A stretch of 64,000 nt of DNA from an uncultured Christensenella sp. (GTDB lineage Bacteria; Bacillota; Clostridia; Christensenellales; Borkfalkiaceae). Shown one piece after another: positions 24,673 to 34,123 of the stretch (position 1 is its first letter; each line of letters opens with the position of its first letter). The translations under genes were made by a program, and so were the position numbers. The stretch spans positions 124,001-188,000 of the forward strand of contig CAJKUC010000002.1 in assembly GCA_905203015.1 (NCBI GenBank), given 5' to 3'. Below the pieces are notes generated by a model, which did not search any database, was not told where the DNA came from, and saw only the letters and a list, made by a program, of their open reading frames with translations.

Positions 24673-25416
24673 ATGAAGAAACATTTTTTCCGTTATGCCG
24701 CTTCCCGCCACTTTATAAAAAGTCTATTTTGCGTCGCGTTCGTCTGCGCTTGCTTTTTCACCCTCTTTTCCTGCGCGAAAAAACGCTTCGATTTATACGA
24801 TTACGTATCCGAATGCCGAGGCAACGTGCTCGTTGCGGAAACGGCGGAAAGCGGAAACGAAACGGCTGACGAAATATCCCTTCTCACGGTGTATTCGATC
24901 GAACGGGAATCCCCCTACCTTTCCGACGGCGCGAAAGGAGAAATGCAAAAACTCACCTCGTTTTATTTCTGCGCGAAAGACGGCTCCGCCGTATACAGCC
25001 TGAAATATGAAAACGGCGATATTTGCGGCGGCGGAGAAGCCTCGTACGACGATGTAAAAAAACAATATTATTACACCTGCCCCTTAAATACGGCGGACGC
25101 AACGTCGCTGCACGTGGAAATCACCGACGAAAAAAGCAAGCGCACATATTCCTTTCTGGCAAAAAGCGTGAAAACGGAAACGACGCTTTCCCCGCGCGAC
25201 GTTCTTGCCCGTTTAAGCGAAACGGAAATCGAACTGATCGGATCGCTTCGCGAAGAAAATGTTTTTCTCGGCGAAATCCGCCTGAGGCTGATCTCTTCCG
25301 AAGGAAAAAATTATTATTATGCGGGGATCGTCGATCGCAAAAACAACGTCCGCTCGTTTCTTCTCGACGGAGAAACGGGAAAAATCCTCGCCAAACGCGA
25401 AAGCAACGAGGATTAG
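24673..25416 (+). CDS. Lipoprotein of unknown function
   Basis: This 247-residue protein has a basic start, a hydrophobic stretch and a lipobox ending LFSC near residue 34, so it should be a membrane-anchored extracytoplasmic lipoprotein. The mature part looks mostly beta (YSIERESPYL, SFYFCAKDGSAVYSLKYENGD, then YYYAGIVDRKNNVRSFLLDG near the end), the last resembling a PepSY-like strand pair with DGETGKIL, though too weakly for a call. No clear ribosome site precedes the ATG. It is divergent from the anchored helical protein and followed by a terminator, so it stands alone. The stop is TAG and the frame beyond runs into the terminator, so this amber codon is a true stop. Confidence 0.7.
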   Translation: MKKHFFRYAASRHFIKSLFCVAFVCACFFTLFSCAKKRFDLYDYVSECRGNVLVAETAESGNETADEISLLTVYSIERESPYLSDGAKGEMQKLTSFYFCAKDGSAVYSLKYENGDICGGGEASYDDVKKQYYYTCPLNTADATSLHVEITDEKSKRTYSFLAKSVKTETTLSPRDVLARLSETEIELIGSLREENVFLGEIRLRLISSEGKNYYYAGIVDRKNNVRSFLLDGETGKILAKRESNED

Positions 25417-25471
25417 TCTCGCGATCTTTTAAAAAAACGATCGTATCGATCGATTTTACGAAAAAATTTTT

Positions 25472-25499
25472 ACGCCGCGCGTTTGAAGCGGCGTTTTTT
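25472..25499 (+). terminator. Lipoprotein gene terminator
   Basis: ACGCCGC (25472-25478) pairs with GCGGCGT (25488-25494), then TTTTTT on the plus strand. The -35 of the next promoter starts two bases later. Confidence 0.85.
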
Positions 25500-25500
25500 C

Positions 25501-25529
25501 TTGACTTTACGCCGCAAAATCTTTATAAT
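25501..25529 (+). promoter_or_regulatory. Promoter of the MATE exporter gene
   Basis: TTGACT (25501-25506), 17 bases, TATAAT (25524-25529). Transcripts would carry a leader of about 150 bases, which begins with a strong hairpin (GAAACGG 25539-25545 with CCGTTTC 25573-25579). Confidence 0.82.
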
Positions 25530-25682
25530 GTAACAAGTGAAACGGGGAAAAACAGCCGAAAAAAGGCGTTTGCCGTTTCTTTTACATTATTCTCGATGTT
25601 CTTTCGCCCGAAGCGAGCCCGAGCCATTTCGGCTTTTTGCCCGTTTTTCGCGGCGCACGAATTGATTTTTCGGAAGGTATAT

Positions 25683-27098
25683 ATGAGTAACGAAAAAGAT
25701 CTCACGCGCGGAAATTTATGGAAAGGCATTATGCTCTTTTCCCTGCCGCTTATGCTCTCGAACGTATTGCAGGTGCTCTTCAATATGTCCGATATCGCCG
25801 TCGTGGGAAAATTCGGCAGCGCAAACTCGCTCGGCGCGGCCGGCGCCACCGCCACCACCGTAGTGCTTTTCACGGGATTTCTGATCGGCATGGGCAGCGG
25901 CGTAAACGCCCTGACGGCGCATTACCTCGGCGCAAAAAGCGAGAAAGATCTGCGCGAAACGATACACTCTTCCGCGATCGTATGCTTTATTACGGGCTGG
26001 ATTCTTTGCGCCGTATTGTTCTTCGTCGCAAAACCCCTTTTAAATCTTGTGGACACAAAACCCGATTATATCGAAGGCGCATCTTTATACTTAAAAATCT
26101 ACGCGTTCGGGCTTCCCGCTCTTGCCCTCTACAACTTCGGTAACGGCGTACTGAGCGCTTCGGGCGATACGAAACGCCCGCTTGTTTTCCTCGGTATCGC
26201 GGGCGTGATCAACGTACTTCTCAATCTGTTTTTCGTAATCGTCTGCAATCTCGACGTGGCGGGCGTGGCAATCGCCAGCATCACGTCGCAGTATATTTCC
26301 GCCGTACTGATCTTCATTTCTCTGGTCCGTAATAAAGGCAGCGTATTCGTGCGCGTTTCCGAATTGAAAATATCCCCGGAAAAGGCGAAAAAAATCCTCG
26401 CGCTCGGCGTTCCCTCGGGCTGCCAGAACGCTATATTTTCCGTAGCGAATCTGTTCATTCAGAAAGCCGTGAATTATTTTCCGAAAGTGTTTTTCGACGG
26501 TAATTCCGCCGCTGCGAACACCGACGCGCTCGTGTACGACGTAATGGCGGCATATTATACGGCTTGTTCGTCGTTTATGGGGCAGAATTTCGGCGCAGGA
26601 AAGAAAGACCGCATGAAAGCCTGCTATTGGATTTCCGTGCTTTATGCGCTTTTAACGGGGCTCGTCATGGGCGTGCTGCTCGTTATTTTCGGCGAACAAT
26701 TTCTCTCGATCTTCACGAACGATCCGAAAGTGGTGGCAGAAGGCATGAAACGTCTGAAAATCATGGGGCTTTCTTATGCCGTTTCGGCGTTTATGGACGG
26801 CACGATCGCCGCTTCCCGGGGCATCGGAAAAAGCCTTATTCCCACGATTATCGTGATTTCCGGTTCGTGCGTGTTCCGTATTATCTGGATCTACACGGTC
26901 TTCGCCCATTTCCACACGGTGCTTTCGCTGTATCTCCTCTACCCCGCTTCATGGATTTTAACCGCGATCGCGGAAATGATCTATTTCTTCGTCACCTATA
27001 AGAAAATCACGGCGAATCTTCCCGATCCCGAAAAAAACGGCGAAGCGGACGACTCTTCTTCGGAAGCGGACCTCATCGCGGATAAAGCAGAAAAATAA
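25683..27098 (+). CDS. MATE family multidrug/metabolite exporter
   Basis: From ATG 25683 (ribosome site GGAAGG) this is 471 residues with about twelve membrane helices in two pseudo-repeats. Landmarks are RGNLWKGIMLFSLPLMLSN, the drug/Na+ antiporter-type DIAVVGKFGSANSLGAAGAT, and the second-half counterpart SFMGQNFGAGKKDRMK with ASRGIGKSLIPT. It should expel a cationic compound or metabolite in exchange for Na+ or H+. A charged Glu/Asp/Ser-rich tail of about 30 residues ends the chain. Substrate unknown; the long structured leader hints at ligand- or attenuation-based control. The pur operon begins downstream from its own promoter. Confidence 0.92.
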   Translation: MSNEKDLTRGNLWKGIMLFSLPLMLSNVLQVLFNMSDIAVVGKFGSANSLGAAGATATTVVLFTGFLIGMGSGVNALTAHYLGAKSEKDLRETIHSSAIVCFITGWILCAVLFFVAKPLLNLVDTKPDYIEGASLYLKIYAFGLPALALYNFGNGVLSASGDTKRPLVFLGIAGVINVLLNLFFVIVCNLDVAGVAIASITSQYISAVLIFISLVRNKGSVFVRVSELKISPEKAKKILALGVPSGCQNAIFSVANLFIQKAVNYFPKVFFDGNSAAANTDALVYDVMAAYYTACSSFMGQNFGAGKKDRMKACYWISVLYALLTGLVMGVLLVIFGEQFLSIFTNDPKVVAEGMKRLKIMGLSYAVSAFMDGTIAASRGIGKSLIPTIIVISGSCVFRIIWIYTVFAHFHTVLSLYLLYPASWILTAIAEMIYFFVTYKKITANLPDPEKNGEADDSSSEADLIADKAEK

Positions 27099-27176
27099 TC
27101 TTCGTATACGGGCTCGCACCCGCCAACGGCAAACTTTTCATTTTTGTTTTTTCTCAAAAAAATGTCAGCCATACGT

Positions 27177-27205
27177 TTGACAATTTCAAAACGGTGTGCT
27201 ATAAT
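27177..27205 (+). promoter_or_regulatory. Consensus promoter of the structured RNA before purE
   Basis: TTGACA (27177-27182), 17 bases, TATAAT (27200-27205): a perfect sigma-A promoter with a start near 27212. Confidence 0.92.
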
Positions 27206-27211
27206 CTTATC

Positions 27212-27389
27212 GTAAATCGAACAGATCTTTTGTCCCTGACGGTATGTCCGACGGATACGGGAATCTATTTTTCCTTTTTCGGCGGCAGCGCGTTTCTGAG
27301 GCGCAAGTGGAGCACCACGTGGAACAGAAGACTTCAACGCCGACCGTCTGGGCACTCTTATTTTTTACGGGAATAAGTGTGCCTTTTTT
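27212..27389 (+). ncRNA. Structured RNA with own promoter and terminator upstream of purE (6S RNA candidate, or a purE leader switch)
   Basis: The transcript would be about 178 bases. A long-range stem joins CCCTGACGGT (27234-27243) to ACCGTCTGGG (27343-27352), nine of ten pairs; next to it CGGCG (27280-27284) pairs with CGCCG (27338-27342); further in, TTCTG (27294-27298) pairs with CAGAA (27325-27329) and GTGG with CCAC (27307-27318). This long, partly open rod with an external promoter fits 6S RNA, which inhibits sigma-A RNA polymerase and which I recall lying near purine genes in several phyla. The 3' closing strand overlaps the terminator stem, which would equally suit a riboswitch. Structure is clear; identity is uncertain. 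Confidence 0.6.
27351..27389 (+). terminator. Intrinsic terminator of the structured RNA
   Basis: GGCACTCTTATT (27351-27362) pairs with AATAAGTGTGCC (27372-27383) with one internal mismatch, then six T (27384-27389). It lies 93 bases before purE, so purE needs read-through or a second, weaker promoter that I cannot identify with confidence. Confidence 0.9.
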
Positions 27390-27482
27390 CATTGACGGAA
27401 TCATTCGCGTCTTTCGTTTTTATATTTGCTTCATTCCCCGCCGCTCCGGCGACGAACAATTTTTTTCAGGAGGCATTGTTTT

Positions 27483-27977
27483 ATGAAAAAAGTGGCTGTA
27501 ATCATGGGCAGCGACAGCGATCTTCCCGTAGTATCGAAAGCGGCGGACACGCTGAAACGCTTCGGCGTTCCCTACGAAATGCACGTATTTTCCGCGCACC
27601 GTACGCCTGCGGAAGCAAAGACGTTTGCCGAAAACGCCAGAGCGAACGGCTTCGGCGCGATTATCGCGGCGGCGGGCATGGCGGCGCACCTTGCGGGCGC
27701 GATCGCGGCGAACACCACGCTTCCCGTTGTGGGTATTCCCGTAAAATCCGGGGCATTCGGCGGGCTGGATTCCCTTCTTGCCACCGTACAGATGCCTTCG
27801 GGAATTCCCGTGGCTACCGTTGCCGTAGACGGCGCGACGAACGCCGCGCTTCTTTGCGTTGAAATGCTGGCGATCACCGACGAATCGCTGAGCGAAAAAC
27901 TGGCTGCGGCACGCGCCGCCGATGCCGAAAAGGTGCTGGCGAAAAACGCCGCGATCGAAGCGCAATTCAACATATAA
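27483..27977 (+). CDS. purE: N5-carboxyaminoimidazole ribonucleotide mutase PurE
   Basis: This 164-residue enzyme moves the carboxyl group of N5-CAIR to give CAIR in de novo purine synthesis. VAVIMGSDSDLPVV at the N-terminus, HVFSAHRTP (active-site His) and AAAGMAAHLAGAIAANTTLP are the standard class I features; VQMPSGIPVATVAV closes the octamer interface. Class I PurE needs PurK to make N5-CAIR, yet purK is not in this operon and must be elsewhere. AGGAGG precedes the ATG. First gene of the nine-gene pur operon; purC starts 140 bases later. Confidence 0.95.
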   Translation: MKKVAVIMGSDSDLPVVSKAADTLKRFGVPYEMHVFSAHRTPAEAKTFAENARANGFGAIIAAAGMAAHLAGAIAANTTLPVVGIPVKSGAFGGLDSLLATVQMPSGIPVATVAVDGATNAALLCVEMLAITDESLSEKLAAARAADAEKVLAKNAAIEAQFNI

Positions 27978-28117
27978 TTTTATTCCCATCAACGTTAAAA
28001 ACGGCGTTTACGTTATAAGCCCCGTATTCCCAGTCATACTCGGGCAGATCTTTAAACGCCGCATCGCATAATATCTCATCTCAGCGTACACTTATTCAAT
28101 CAAACGGAGGATTCATT

Positions 28118-28825
28118 ATGGAAAAGAAAGAACAACTCTACGAAGGAAAAGCAAAAAAAGTATTCGCCACCGACGATCCCGCGCTCGTCATCGTTTCGTA
28201 TAAAGACGACGCCACGGCGCTCGACGGACTGAAAAAAGGCACGATTGCGGGCAAAGGCGTTGTCAACAACAAAATGTCGGACTTCCTCTTTTCTCTGCTG
28301 GAAAAGCACGGCGTTCCCACGCACTTCGTGAAAGAACTCAACGACCGCGAAGCGCTCGTTAAAAAAGTATCCATCGTTCCGCTCGAAGTAATTATCCGCA
28401 ACGTTTCCGCAGGCTCTTTCGCAAAACGTTACGGCGTGGAAGAAGGCATCGTATTCAAATCCCCCACGATCGAATTTTCGTATAAAAACGACGATCTGCA
28501 CGATCCGCTTCTCAACGAATATCACGCGTTGGCACTGAATCTTGCCACGCGCGAAGAAATCGATGAAATCAAAGCGATGGCGTTCAAAGTGAACGATATT
28601 TTAAAAGAATACTTCCTTTCGCTGAACGTAAAACTGATCGATTTCAAACTGGAATTCGGCAGACTTGCCGACGGAAAAATCGTGCTTGCCGACGAAATCT
28701 CGCCCGACACCTGCCGTTTCTGGGACGCGCAGACCAATGAAAAACTGGATAAAGACCGCTTCCGTCGCGATATGGGCGGCGTGGAAGACGCGTACAAAGA
28801 AATGATGAAACGGGTATTCGGTTAA
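28118..28825 (+). CDS. purC: SAICAR synthase PurC
   Basis: This 235-residue enzyme joins aspartate to CAIR with ATP. The start [16 protein letters not shown] is the family's ATP-binding beta sheet, followed by [19 protein letters not shown] and [15 protein letters not shown], which bind CAIR, Asp and Mg. Length is that of the stand-alone bacterial enzyme. It has a good GGAGG site. The 140-base gap from purE holds no recognisable regulatory element. Confidence 0.97.
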   Translation: MEKKEQLYEGKAKKVFATDDPALVIVSYKDDATALDGLKKGTIAGKGVVNNKMSDFLFSLLEKHGVPTHFVKELNDREALVKKVSIVPLEVIIRNVSAGSFAKRYGVEEGIVFKSPTIEFSYKNDDLHDPLLNEYHALALNLATREEIDEIKAMAFKVNDILKEYFLSLNVKLIDFKLEFGRLADGKIVLADEISPDTCRFWDAQTNEKLDKDRFRRDMGGVEDAYKEMMKRVFG

Positions 28826-28912
28826 TCCTGCCCGTTTCTTTCCCGCATAAAGCGAAAATTCACTTTCCGGGCGTTCGTTGCCCGTAAAATATTAAGGATC
28901 TACGAAATATTT

Positions 28913-30349
28913 ATGAGCAATTTAAGAGAAGAATGCGGCGTATTCGGCGTTTATTCCCCCACCCCCTGCGACGTGGCGGGCACCACCTATTACGGCCTGT
29001 TCGCGCTTCAGCATCGCGGGCAGGAATCCTGCGGCATCGTCGTCAACGACGACGGCGTTTTTACGTCGTATAAAGACGTCGGGTTGGTGAACGACGTGTT
29101 CACGCCCGAAAATCTTGCAAGACTCGGCGAAGGAAACATCTCCGTGGGGCACGTGCGTTACGGCACCACGGGCGGCAACGACCGATCGAACGCACAGCCC
29201 ATCGTGGTGAACCACGTAAAAGGCAGAATGGCGCTGGCGCATAACGGCAATCTCGTAAATTCGGGCGAACTTCGCCGTTCTCTCGAACTGGAAGGCTCGA
29301 TCTTCCACACCACCAGTGACACGGAAGTGATTTCCTATCTCATCACAAAAGCGCGGCTCACCGCCCCTTCCATCGAACAGGCGATCAACGCCGCGATGAA
29401 CAAACTGAAAGGCGCGTATTCGCTGGTGATCGCCTCCCCCTCGAAACTGATCGCCGTACGCGACGAACACGGTTTCCGTCCGCTCTGCTACGGTAAAACG
29501 GAAGACGGGCGCTACATCGTGGCTTCGGAAAGTTGCGCGTTAGACGCCGTGGGGGCAACGCTGATCCGCGATATCCGCCCCGGCGAAATTCTCGTATTCG
29601 ATAAAAACGGCATCCGTTCCATCGAGGATCATTGCGGCAAAGCGCCGCACACGCTGTGCGTTTTCGAGTATATCTATTTCGCACGCCCCGATTCCGTGAT
29701 CGAAGGCTGCTGCGTACACAGCGCGCGTATGCGAGCGGGCGCGTTCCTTGCTTTGGAACATCCCGTTCAGGCAGACGTGGTGATCGGCGTACCCGATTCG
29801 GGCATCGACGCCGCCATCGGATATTCTCGCCAATCGGGAATCCCCTACGAACTCGGCTTTATCAAAAACAAATACATCGGCAGAACGTTCATCGCCCCCG
29901 GGCAGAAAAGCCGCGAGGACAAAGTGAAAATCAAACTCAACCCCGTTTCCGAAGTGGTGAAAGGAAAGCGCGTTGTGCTGATCGACGATTCGATCGTGCG
30001 CGGCACCACGAGCGCGCGTATCGTTAAACTTCTCCGCGAAGCGGGCGCGACGGAAATTCATATGCGTGTTTCCGCCCCCGCGTTCACGAATCCGTGCTAC
30101 TACGGAACGGACATCGATTCCAAGGAAAACCTGATCGCGTGCAAACACACAGTTCCCGAAATAGCGAAACTCATCGGCGTGGATTCGCTGGGCTATCTCG
30201 GATTGGAAAGCGCGAAGCAGATGGCGAAAGGCGTAAACGGCAGCGGCTATTGCACCGCCTGTTTCGACGGCGTATACCCCACCGAAATTCCTTCCGCCCC
30301 CATGAAAAATCGTTTTGAAACGAAAATTTCGGAAAACAACAAGGAGTGA
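28913..30349 (+). CDS. purF: Amidophosphoribosyltransferase PurF
   Basis: This 478-residue enzyme makes phosphoribosylamine from PRPP and glutamine, the committed step of the pathway. The N-terminal nucleophile amidotransferase starts at Cys8 ([11 protein letters not shown]) after a short propeptide to be removed; [13 protein letters not shown] and NAQPIV follow. The phosphoribosyltransferase half has the PRPP loop [14 protein letters not shown]. Cys residues in [15 protein letters not shown] and YCTACFDG suit the 4Fe-4S cluster of the Bacillus-type enzyme, which makes it oxygen-sensitive. It lies 87 bases after purC and 5 before purM. Confidence 0.97.
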   Translation: MSNLREECGVFGVYSPTPCDVAGTTYYGLFALQHRGQESCGIVVNDDGVFTSYKDVGLVNDVFTPENLARLGEGNISVGHVRYGTTGGNDRSNAQPIVVNHVKGRMALAHNGNLVNSGELRRSLELEGSIFHTTSDTEVISYLITKARLTAPSIEQAINAAMNKLKGAYSLVIASPSKLIAVRDEHGFRPLCYGKTEDGRYIVASESCALDAVGATLIRDIRPGEILVFDKNGIRSIEDHCGKAPHTLCVFEYIYFARPDSVIEGCCVHSARMRAGAFLALEHPVQADVVIGVPDSGIDAAIGYSRQSGIPYELGFIKNKYIGRTFIAPGQKSREDKVKIKLNPVSEVVKGKRVVLIDDSIVRGTTSARIVKLLREAGATEIHMRVSAPAFTNPCYYGTDIDSKENLIACKHTVPEIAKLIGVDSLGYLGLESAKQMAKGVNGSGYCTACFDGVYPTEIPSAPMKNRFETKISENNKE

Positions 30350-30354
30350 CACCT

Positions 30355-31395
30355 ATGAAAGATTCTTATTCCAAATCTTACGCCGACGCAGGCGTTGATA
30401 TCACCGCGGGCTACAAAGCCGTGGACCTGATGAAAAAACATATCGCGCGCACCGTCACCGACGGAGTTTGCTCCGACGTGGGCGGATTCGGCGGATTATT
30501 CGATCCGAACGTAAAAGGCATGGAACATCCCGTGCTGGTGAGCGGTACCGACGGCGTGGGCACAAAACTGAAAATCGCCTTCCTTATGGATAAACACGAC
30601 ACCGTGGGTATCGACTGCGTGGCAATGTGCGTGAACGACGTGATCTGCTGCGGGGCAAAGCCCCTGTTCTTCCTCGATTATATCGCCTGCGGAAAAAACG
30701 TTCCAGAGCGGATCGCGGAAATCGTATCGGGCGTAGCCGAAGGCTGCGTGCAGAGCGGCGCGGCTTTAATCGGCGGCGAAACGGCGGAAATGCCCGGATT
30801 CTATCCCGTGAACGAATACGATCTTGCGGGCTTTGCCGTAGGCATGGTGGATAAGAAAAACATTCTGGACAATAAAACGATGCGGGAAGGCGACGTTGTG
30901 ATCGCGCTGCCCTCTTCCGGCGTACACTCCAACGGATTTTCGCTGGTGCGCAAGGTGTTCGACATAGAGCATTGCGATCTGAAAAGCCCCCGCGAAGAAC
31001 TGAACGGGAAATCCCTCGGAGAGGCTTTGCTCGCGCCGACGAAAATCTATGTGAAGCCTATGCTCGCCCTGTTTGATAAAGTGAAAGTAAAAGGCGTATC
31101 GCACATCACGGGCGGCGGATTCTTTGAAAACATTCCCCGCAGTATTCCCGACGGGCTGGGTGCGGAAATCGAAAAATCCGCGGTGAAAATCCCTCCGATT
31201 TTCCGTCTGATCCAAAAGGCGGGCAACGTGCCCGAACGGGATATGTTCAATACGTTCAATATGGGCGTAGGCATGAGCGTAGTGGTGGCGGAAAAAGACG
31301 AAGCCGCCGCGCTTGAAATTTTACGCGCCAACGGAGAAGACGCCTATACGATCGGCCGAATCGTGAAATCAGACGTAAAGGTAACGCTGAAATGA
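30355..31395 (+). CDS. purM: Phosphoribosylformylglycinamidine cyclo-ligase (AIR synthetase) PurM
   Basis: This 346-residue ATP-dependent enzyme closes the imidazole ring to give [20 protein letters not shown] at the start, [35 protein letters not shown] and [17 protein letters not shown] are the conserved PurM-fold motifs. Start ATG 30355 is set by AAGGAG at 30341-30346; an ATG three codons upstream is possible but poorly spaced. The end overlaps purN by four bases. Confidence 0.97.
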   Translation: MKDSYSKSYADAGVDITAGYKAVDLMKKHIARTVTDGVCSDVGGFGGLFDPNVKGMEHPVLVSGTDGVGTKLKIAFLMDKHDTVGIDCVAMCVNDVICCGAKPLFFLDYIACGKNVPERIAEIVSGVAEGCVQSGAALIGGETAEMPGFYPVNEYDLAGFAVGMVDKKNILDNKTMREGDVVIALPSSGVHSNGFSLVRKVFDIEHCDLKSPREELNGKSLGEALLAPTKIYVKPMLALFDKVKVKGVSHITGGGFFENIPRSIPDGLGAEIEKSAVKIPPIFRLIQKAGNVPERDMFNTFNMGVGMSVVVAEKDEAAALEILRANGEDAYTIGRIVKSDVKVTLK

Positions 31396-32030
31396 AAGAC
31401 GACGTTTCGGGCGAAAAAGTAAATATCGCCGTTTTCGTCTCGGGCGGCGGCACGAATCTTCAGGCACTGCTCGACGCGGAAAAAAACGGCATAATCCATA
31501 GCGGGCGTATCGTGCTCGTCGTTTCCGACAATCCTTCCGCCTATGCTCTGCAACGGGCGAAAAATGCGGGAAAAGATACGGCGATCGCGGAAAAAAGCGG
31601 CCGTTCGCAGGTGGAATTCGAGGCAGACCTGACGGCGGTTTTAAAAAAATATAATATCGGTCTGATCGTTCTTGCGGGATTTTTACGTATTCTCTCGCCG
31701 TCGTTCGTCAAAAATTACGAAAACAGAATCATCAACGTGCACCCTTCCCTGATTCCCTCTTTCTGCGGAAAGGGCTATTACGGTCTGCGCGTGCATGAAG
31801 CCGCGCTCGCTTACGGCGTAAAGGTGACGGGCGCCACCGTTCATTTCGTGAACGAGATCCCCGACGGCGGCAAAATCATCATGCAGAAAGCCGTGGAAAT
31901 TCAGCCCGACGATATCCCCGAAACGTTACAGCAACGCGTAATGCGCGAAGCGGAATGGAAAATTCTTCCGCTCTCCGCCGAAAAGGTATGCGAAAACATG
32001 CTCGCACGCGGAAGCGCGGCGAACGAATAA
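31392..32030 (+). CDS. purN: Phosphoribosylglycinamide formyltransferase PurN
   Basis: This 212-residue enzyme formylates GAR using 10-formyl-tetrahydrofolate. [18 protein letters not shown] at the start, [11 protein letters not shown], the catalytic [10 protein letters not shown] and [20 protein letters not shown] are the expected motifs, with the Asp and His of the active site in place. It overlaps purM (ATGA), so the two are translationally coupled. The folate it uses links it to folA and thyA at 15343-16722. Confidence 0.96.
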   Translation: MKDDVSGEKVNIAVFVSGGGTNLQALLDAEKNGIIHSGRIVLVVSDNPSAYALQRAKNAGKDTAIAEKSGRSQVEFEADLTAVLKKYNIGLIVLAGFLRILSPSFVKNYENRIINVHPSLIPSFCGKGYYGLRVHEAALAYGVKVTGATVHFVNEIPDGGKIIMQKAVEIQPDDIPETLQQRVMREAEWKILPLSAEKVCENMLARGSAANE

Positions 32031-32131
32031 TTTCGCTTCCGCTCTTCTTTTCCCTCCCGACGGAGGCGAAACAAACGCGGAGTTTACGCAAAAAACACAG
32101 CCTCTGCGCACAAAACAAGGAAAAAAAACAA

Positions 32132-32860
32132 ATGGAAAACGAAACGTATAAAGTTTACGAAGCGGATTCGCTTCTTAAAAACATCTCTTACCCCGGGCGC
32201 GGAATCATCCTCGGCACAACGCCCGATAAAAAACATTTCGCGCTCGCCTATTTTATCAGCGGCAGAAGCGAAAACAGCCGCAACCGCGTCTTTGAAAAAA
32301 CGTCGGACGGCACGCTCCGCACGATTCCGTTCGATCCGTCGAAAGTCACTGATCCTTCGCTGATCATCTATAACGCCGTGCGGCAGTTACAAAAAAACAC
32401 GATCGTTACGAACGGCGATCAGACGGATACGGTTTTCGACGGAATGAGCCAAGGAAAAACCTTTTCCGAATCTTTGGAATCGCGCTGTTTCGAGCCCGAT
32501 TTCCCCAATTTCACGCCCCGCATCAGCGGCATTTTATATGCGGGCGACGAAAATAAGGCAAAATACGAACTGAGCATTTTAAAAAGCGCCGACGAAAACG
32601 GTTCGGCTTGCCACCGCTATACGTTTTCTTATGCGCCGATCGCGGGAATCGGGCACTTCATCCGCACTTATATAAACGACGGCAACCCTCTGCCCACCTT
32701 TTCGGGCGAGCCCGTGAGAGTGGCGATCCCCGACACTGCGGATCGATTCGCCGATCTTCTCTGGAACGCCCTGAACGAAGAAAACAAAATTTCCCTGTAC
32801 GTGCGCTATATCGATATCGCGACGGGAACTTACACCGACCGACTGATTAACAAACACTGA
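32132..32860 (+). CDS. purO: PurO-type IMP cyclohydrolase
   Basis: This 242-residue protein matches the IMP cyclohydrolase family first defined in archaea (PurO, PF07826): YPGRGIILGTTPDKK at the start and the telling FISGRSENSRNRVF soon after, with NAVRQLQ, FTPRISG and a C-terminal beta domain of the N-terminal-nucleophile-like fold. It closes the purine ring of FAICAR to give IMP. The next gene encodes a stand-alone AICAR formyltransferase; the pair does the work of bifunctional PurH, whose cyclohydrolase half is missing. Start ATG 32132 follows an AAGGAAAA site. Active-site detail cannot be proven by eye. Confidence 0.85.
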   Translation: MENETYKVYEADSLLKNISYPGRGIILGTTPDKKHFALAYFISGRSENSRNRVFEKTSDGTLRTIPFDPSKVTDPSLIIYNAVRQLQKNTIVTNGDQTDTVFDGMSQGKTFSESLESRCFEPDFPNFTPRISGILYAGDENKAKYELSILKSADENGSACHRYTFSYAPIAGIGHFIRTYINDGNPLPTFSGEPVRVAIPDTADRFADLLWNALNEENKISLYVRYIDIATGTYTDRLINKH

Positions 32861-32887
32861 AGATTCCACTTTTTCGGAGATATACAA

Positions 32888-34072
32888 ATGAAAGAACTTC
32901 AACTGAAATACGGCTGCAATCCCAATCAGAAACCTGCGCGCATTTTCATGCAGAACGGAACAGACCTTCCCGTCGCCGTTTTAAACGGTCACCCCGGCTA
33001 TATCAATTTTCTCGACGCGTTCAATTCCTGGCAACTGGTGAAAGAACTGAAAGAAGCCCTTTCTCTTCCCGCCGCGGCGTCGTTCAAACACGTGAGCCCC
33101 GCAGGCGCGGCAGTCGGCTTGCCTATGAGCGAAAAATTGAAAAAGGCGTGCTTCGTCGACGACGTACAAGGCGTAGACGAATCCCTCCTCGCCCTTGCTT
33201 ACGCCCGCGCGAGAGGCACGGATCGCATGTGTTCGTTCGGCGACTGGGTGGCTCTTTCCGACGTATGCGACGTACCCACGGCAAAACTCCTTGCCCGCGA
33301 AGTATCCGACGGCGTGATCGCACCGGGGTATCTGCCCGAAGCCCTCGAAATTCTGAAAGGCAAACGCAAGGGCATGTATAACGTTGTTCAGATCGACGAA
33401 AATTACGTACCCGAACCGCTCGAAAGAAAGCAGGTTTTCGGAATCACGTTCGAGCAGGGCAGAAATAATTTCAGAATCGACGAAACTCTTCTTGACAAAA
33501 TCGTTACGAAAAATACGGATCTTCCGGAAAGTGCGAAAAGAGATCTGATCGTTTCCCTCATCACGCTGAAATACACGCAATCCAATTCCGTCTGCTATGC
33601 GTTCGACGGTCAGGCGATCGGCGTAGGCGCGGGTCAGCAATCGCGAATCCACTGCACCCGTCTTGCGGGCTCGAAAGCGGACACCTGGTTCTTACGGCAA
33701 TGCGATAAAGTGCTTTCTCTGCCTTTCAGAAGCGATATAGGAAGAGCCACGCGCGATAACGTTATCGACGGATACATCAATCGCAACGAGGAAGACGTCT
33801 GCGCCGAAGGCACCTGGCAGAAATATTTCGTCTCCCGCCCCGACCCGCTCACGGAAAGCGATATTGCCGCCTATCTTTCCTCGATCCGCGGCGTTTCCCT
33901 CGGATCGGACGCATTCTTCCCCTTCGACGACAATATTCAGCGGGCTTATAAAAGCGGCGTTTCTTACGTGGCGCAGCCGGGCGGCTCGATCCGCGACGAA
34001 GACGTCATCCGCCGTTGCGACGAATACGGCATCGTGATGTGCTTCACAGGCATGCGTCTTTTCCATCACTGA
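32888..34072 (+). CDS. Stand-alone AICAR formyltransferase (PurH C-terminal domain homologue)
   Basis: This 394-residue protein aligns with the transformylase part of PurH only. LKYGCNPNQKPA at the start, FLDAFNSWQLVKEL, SFKHVSPAGAAVG (catalytic Lys-His), SVCYAFDGQAIGVGAGQQSRIHCTR and AQPGGSIRDEDVI (each split here at natural breaks) are its standard motifs. It formylates AICAR with 10-formyl-tetrahydrofolate to FAICAR, which the PurO next door cyclises. The N-terminal MGS-like IMP cyclohydrolase domain is absent. It lies 27 bases after purO, in the same operon. Known from some Clostridia; confident at family level. Confidence 0.93.
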   Translation: MKELQLKYGCNPNQKPARIFMQNGTDLPVAVLNGHPGYINFLDAFNSWQLVKELKEALSLPAAASFKHVSPAGAAVGLPMSEKLKKACFVDDVQGVDESLLALAYARARGTDRMCSFGDWVALSDVCDVPTAKLLAREVSDGVIAPGYLPEALEILKGKRKGMYNVVQIDENYVPEPLERKQVFGITFEQGRNNFRIDETLLDKIVTKNTDLPESAKRDLIVSLITLKYTQSNSVCYAFDGQAIGVGAGQQSRIHCTRLAGSKADTWFLRQCDKVLSLPFRSDIGRATRDNVIDGYINRNEEDVCAEGTWQKYFVSRPDPLTESDIAAYLSSIRGVSLGSDAFFPFDDNIQRAYKSGVSYVAQPGGSIRDEDVIRRCDEYGIVMCFTGMRLFHH

Positions 34073-34123
34073 TCATACAACGATAAACATGCACCAATAC
34101 GGCACCGCAAAGGAGAACGATTT

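Noticed and set aside
27212..27389. ZTP (pfl) riboswitch before purE
   Set aside because: CCGTCTGGGCA resembles the 3' conserved ZTP block, but the 5' conserved blocks (CUGGCG and GGGAGCGA) are absent, so I keep the more general structured-RNA call.
27212..27389. PRPP/ppGpp (ykkC) or purine (G-box) riboswitch before purE
   Set aside because: Neither the ykkC blocks nor the purine aptamer core loops are present.
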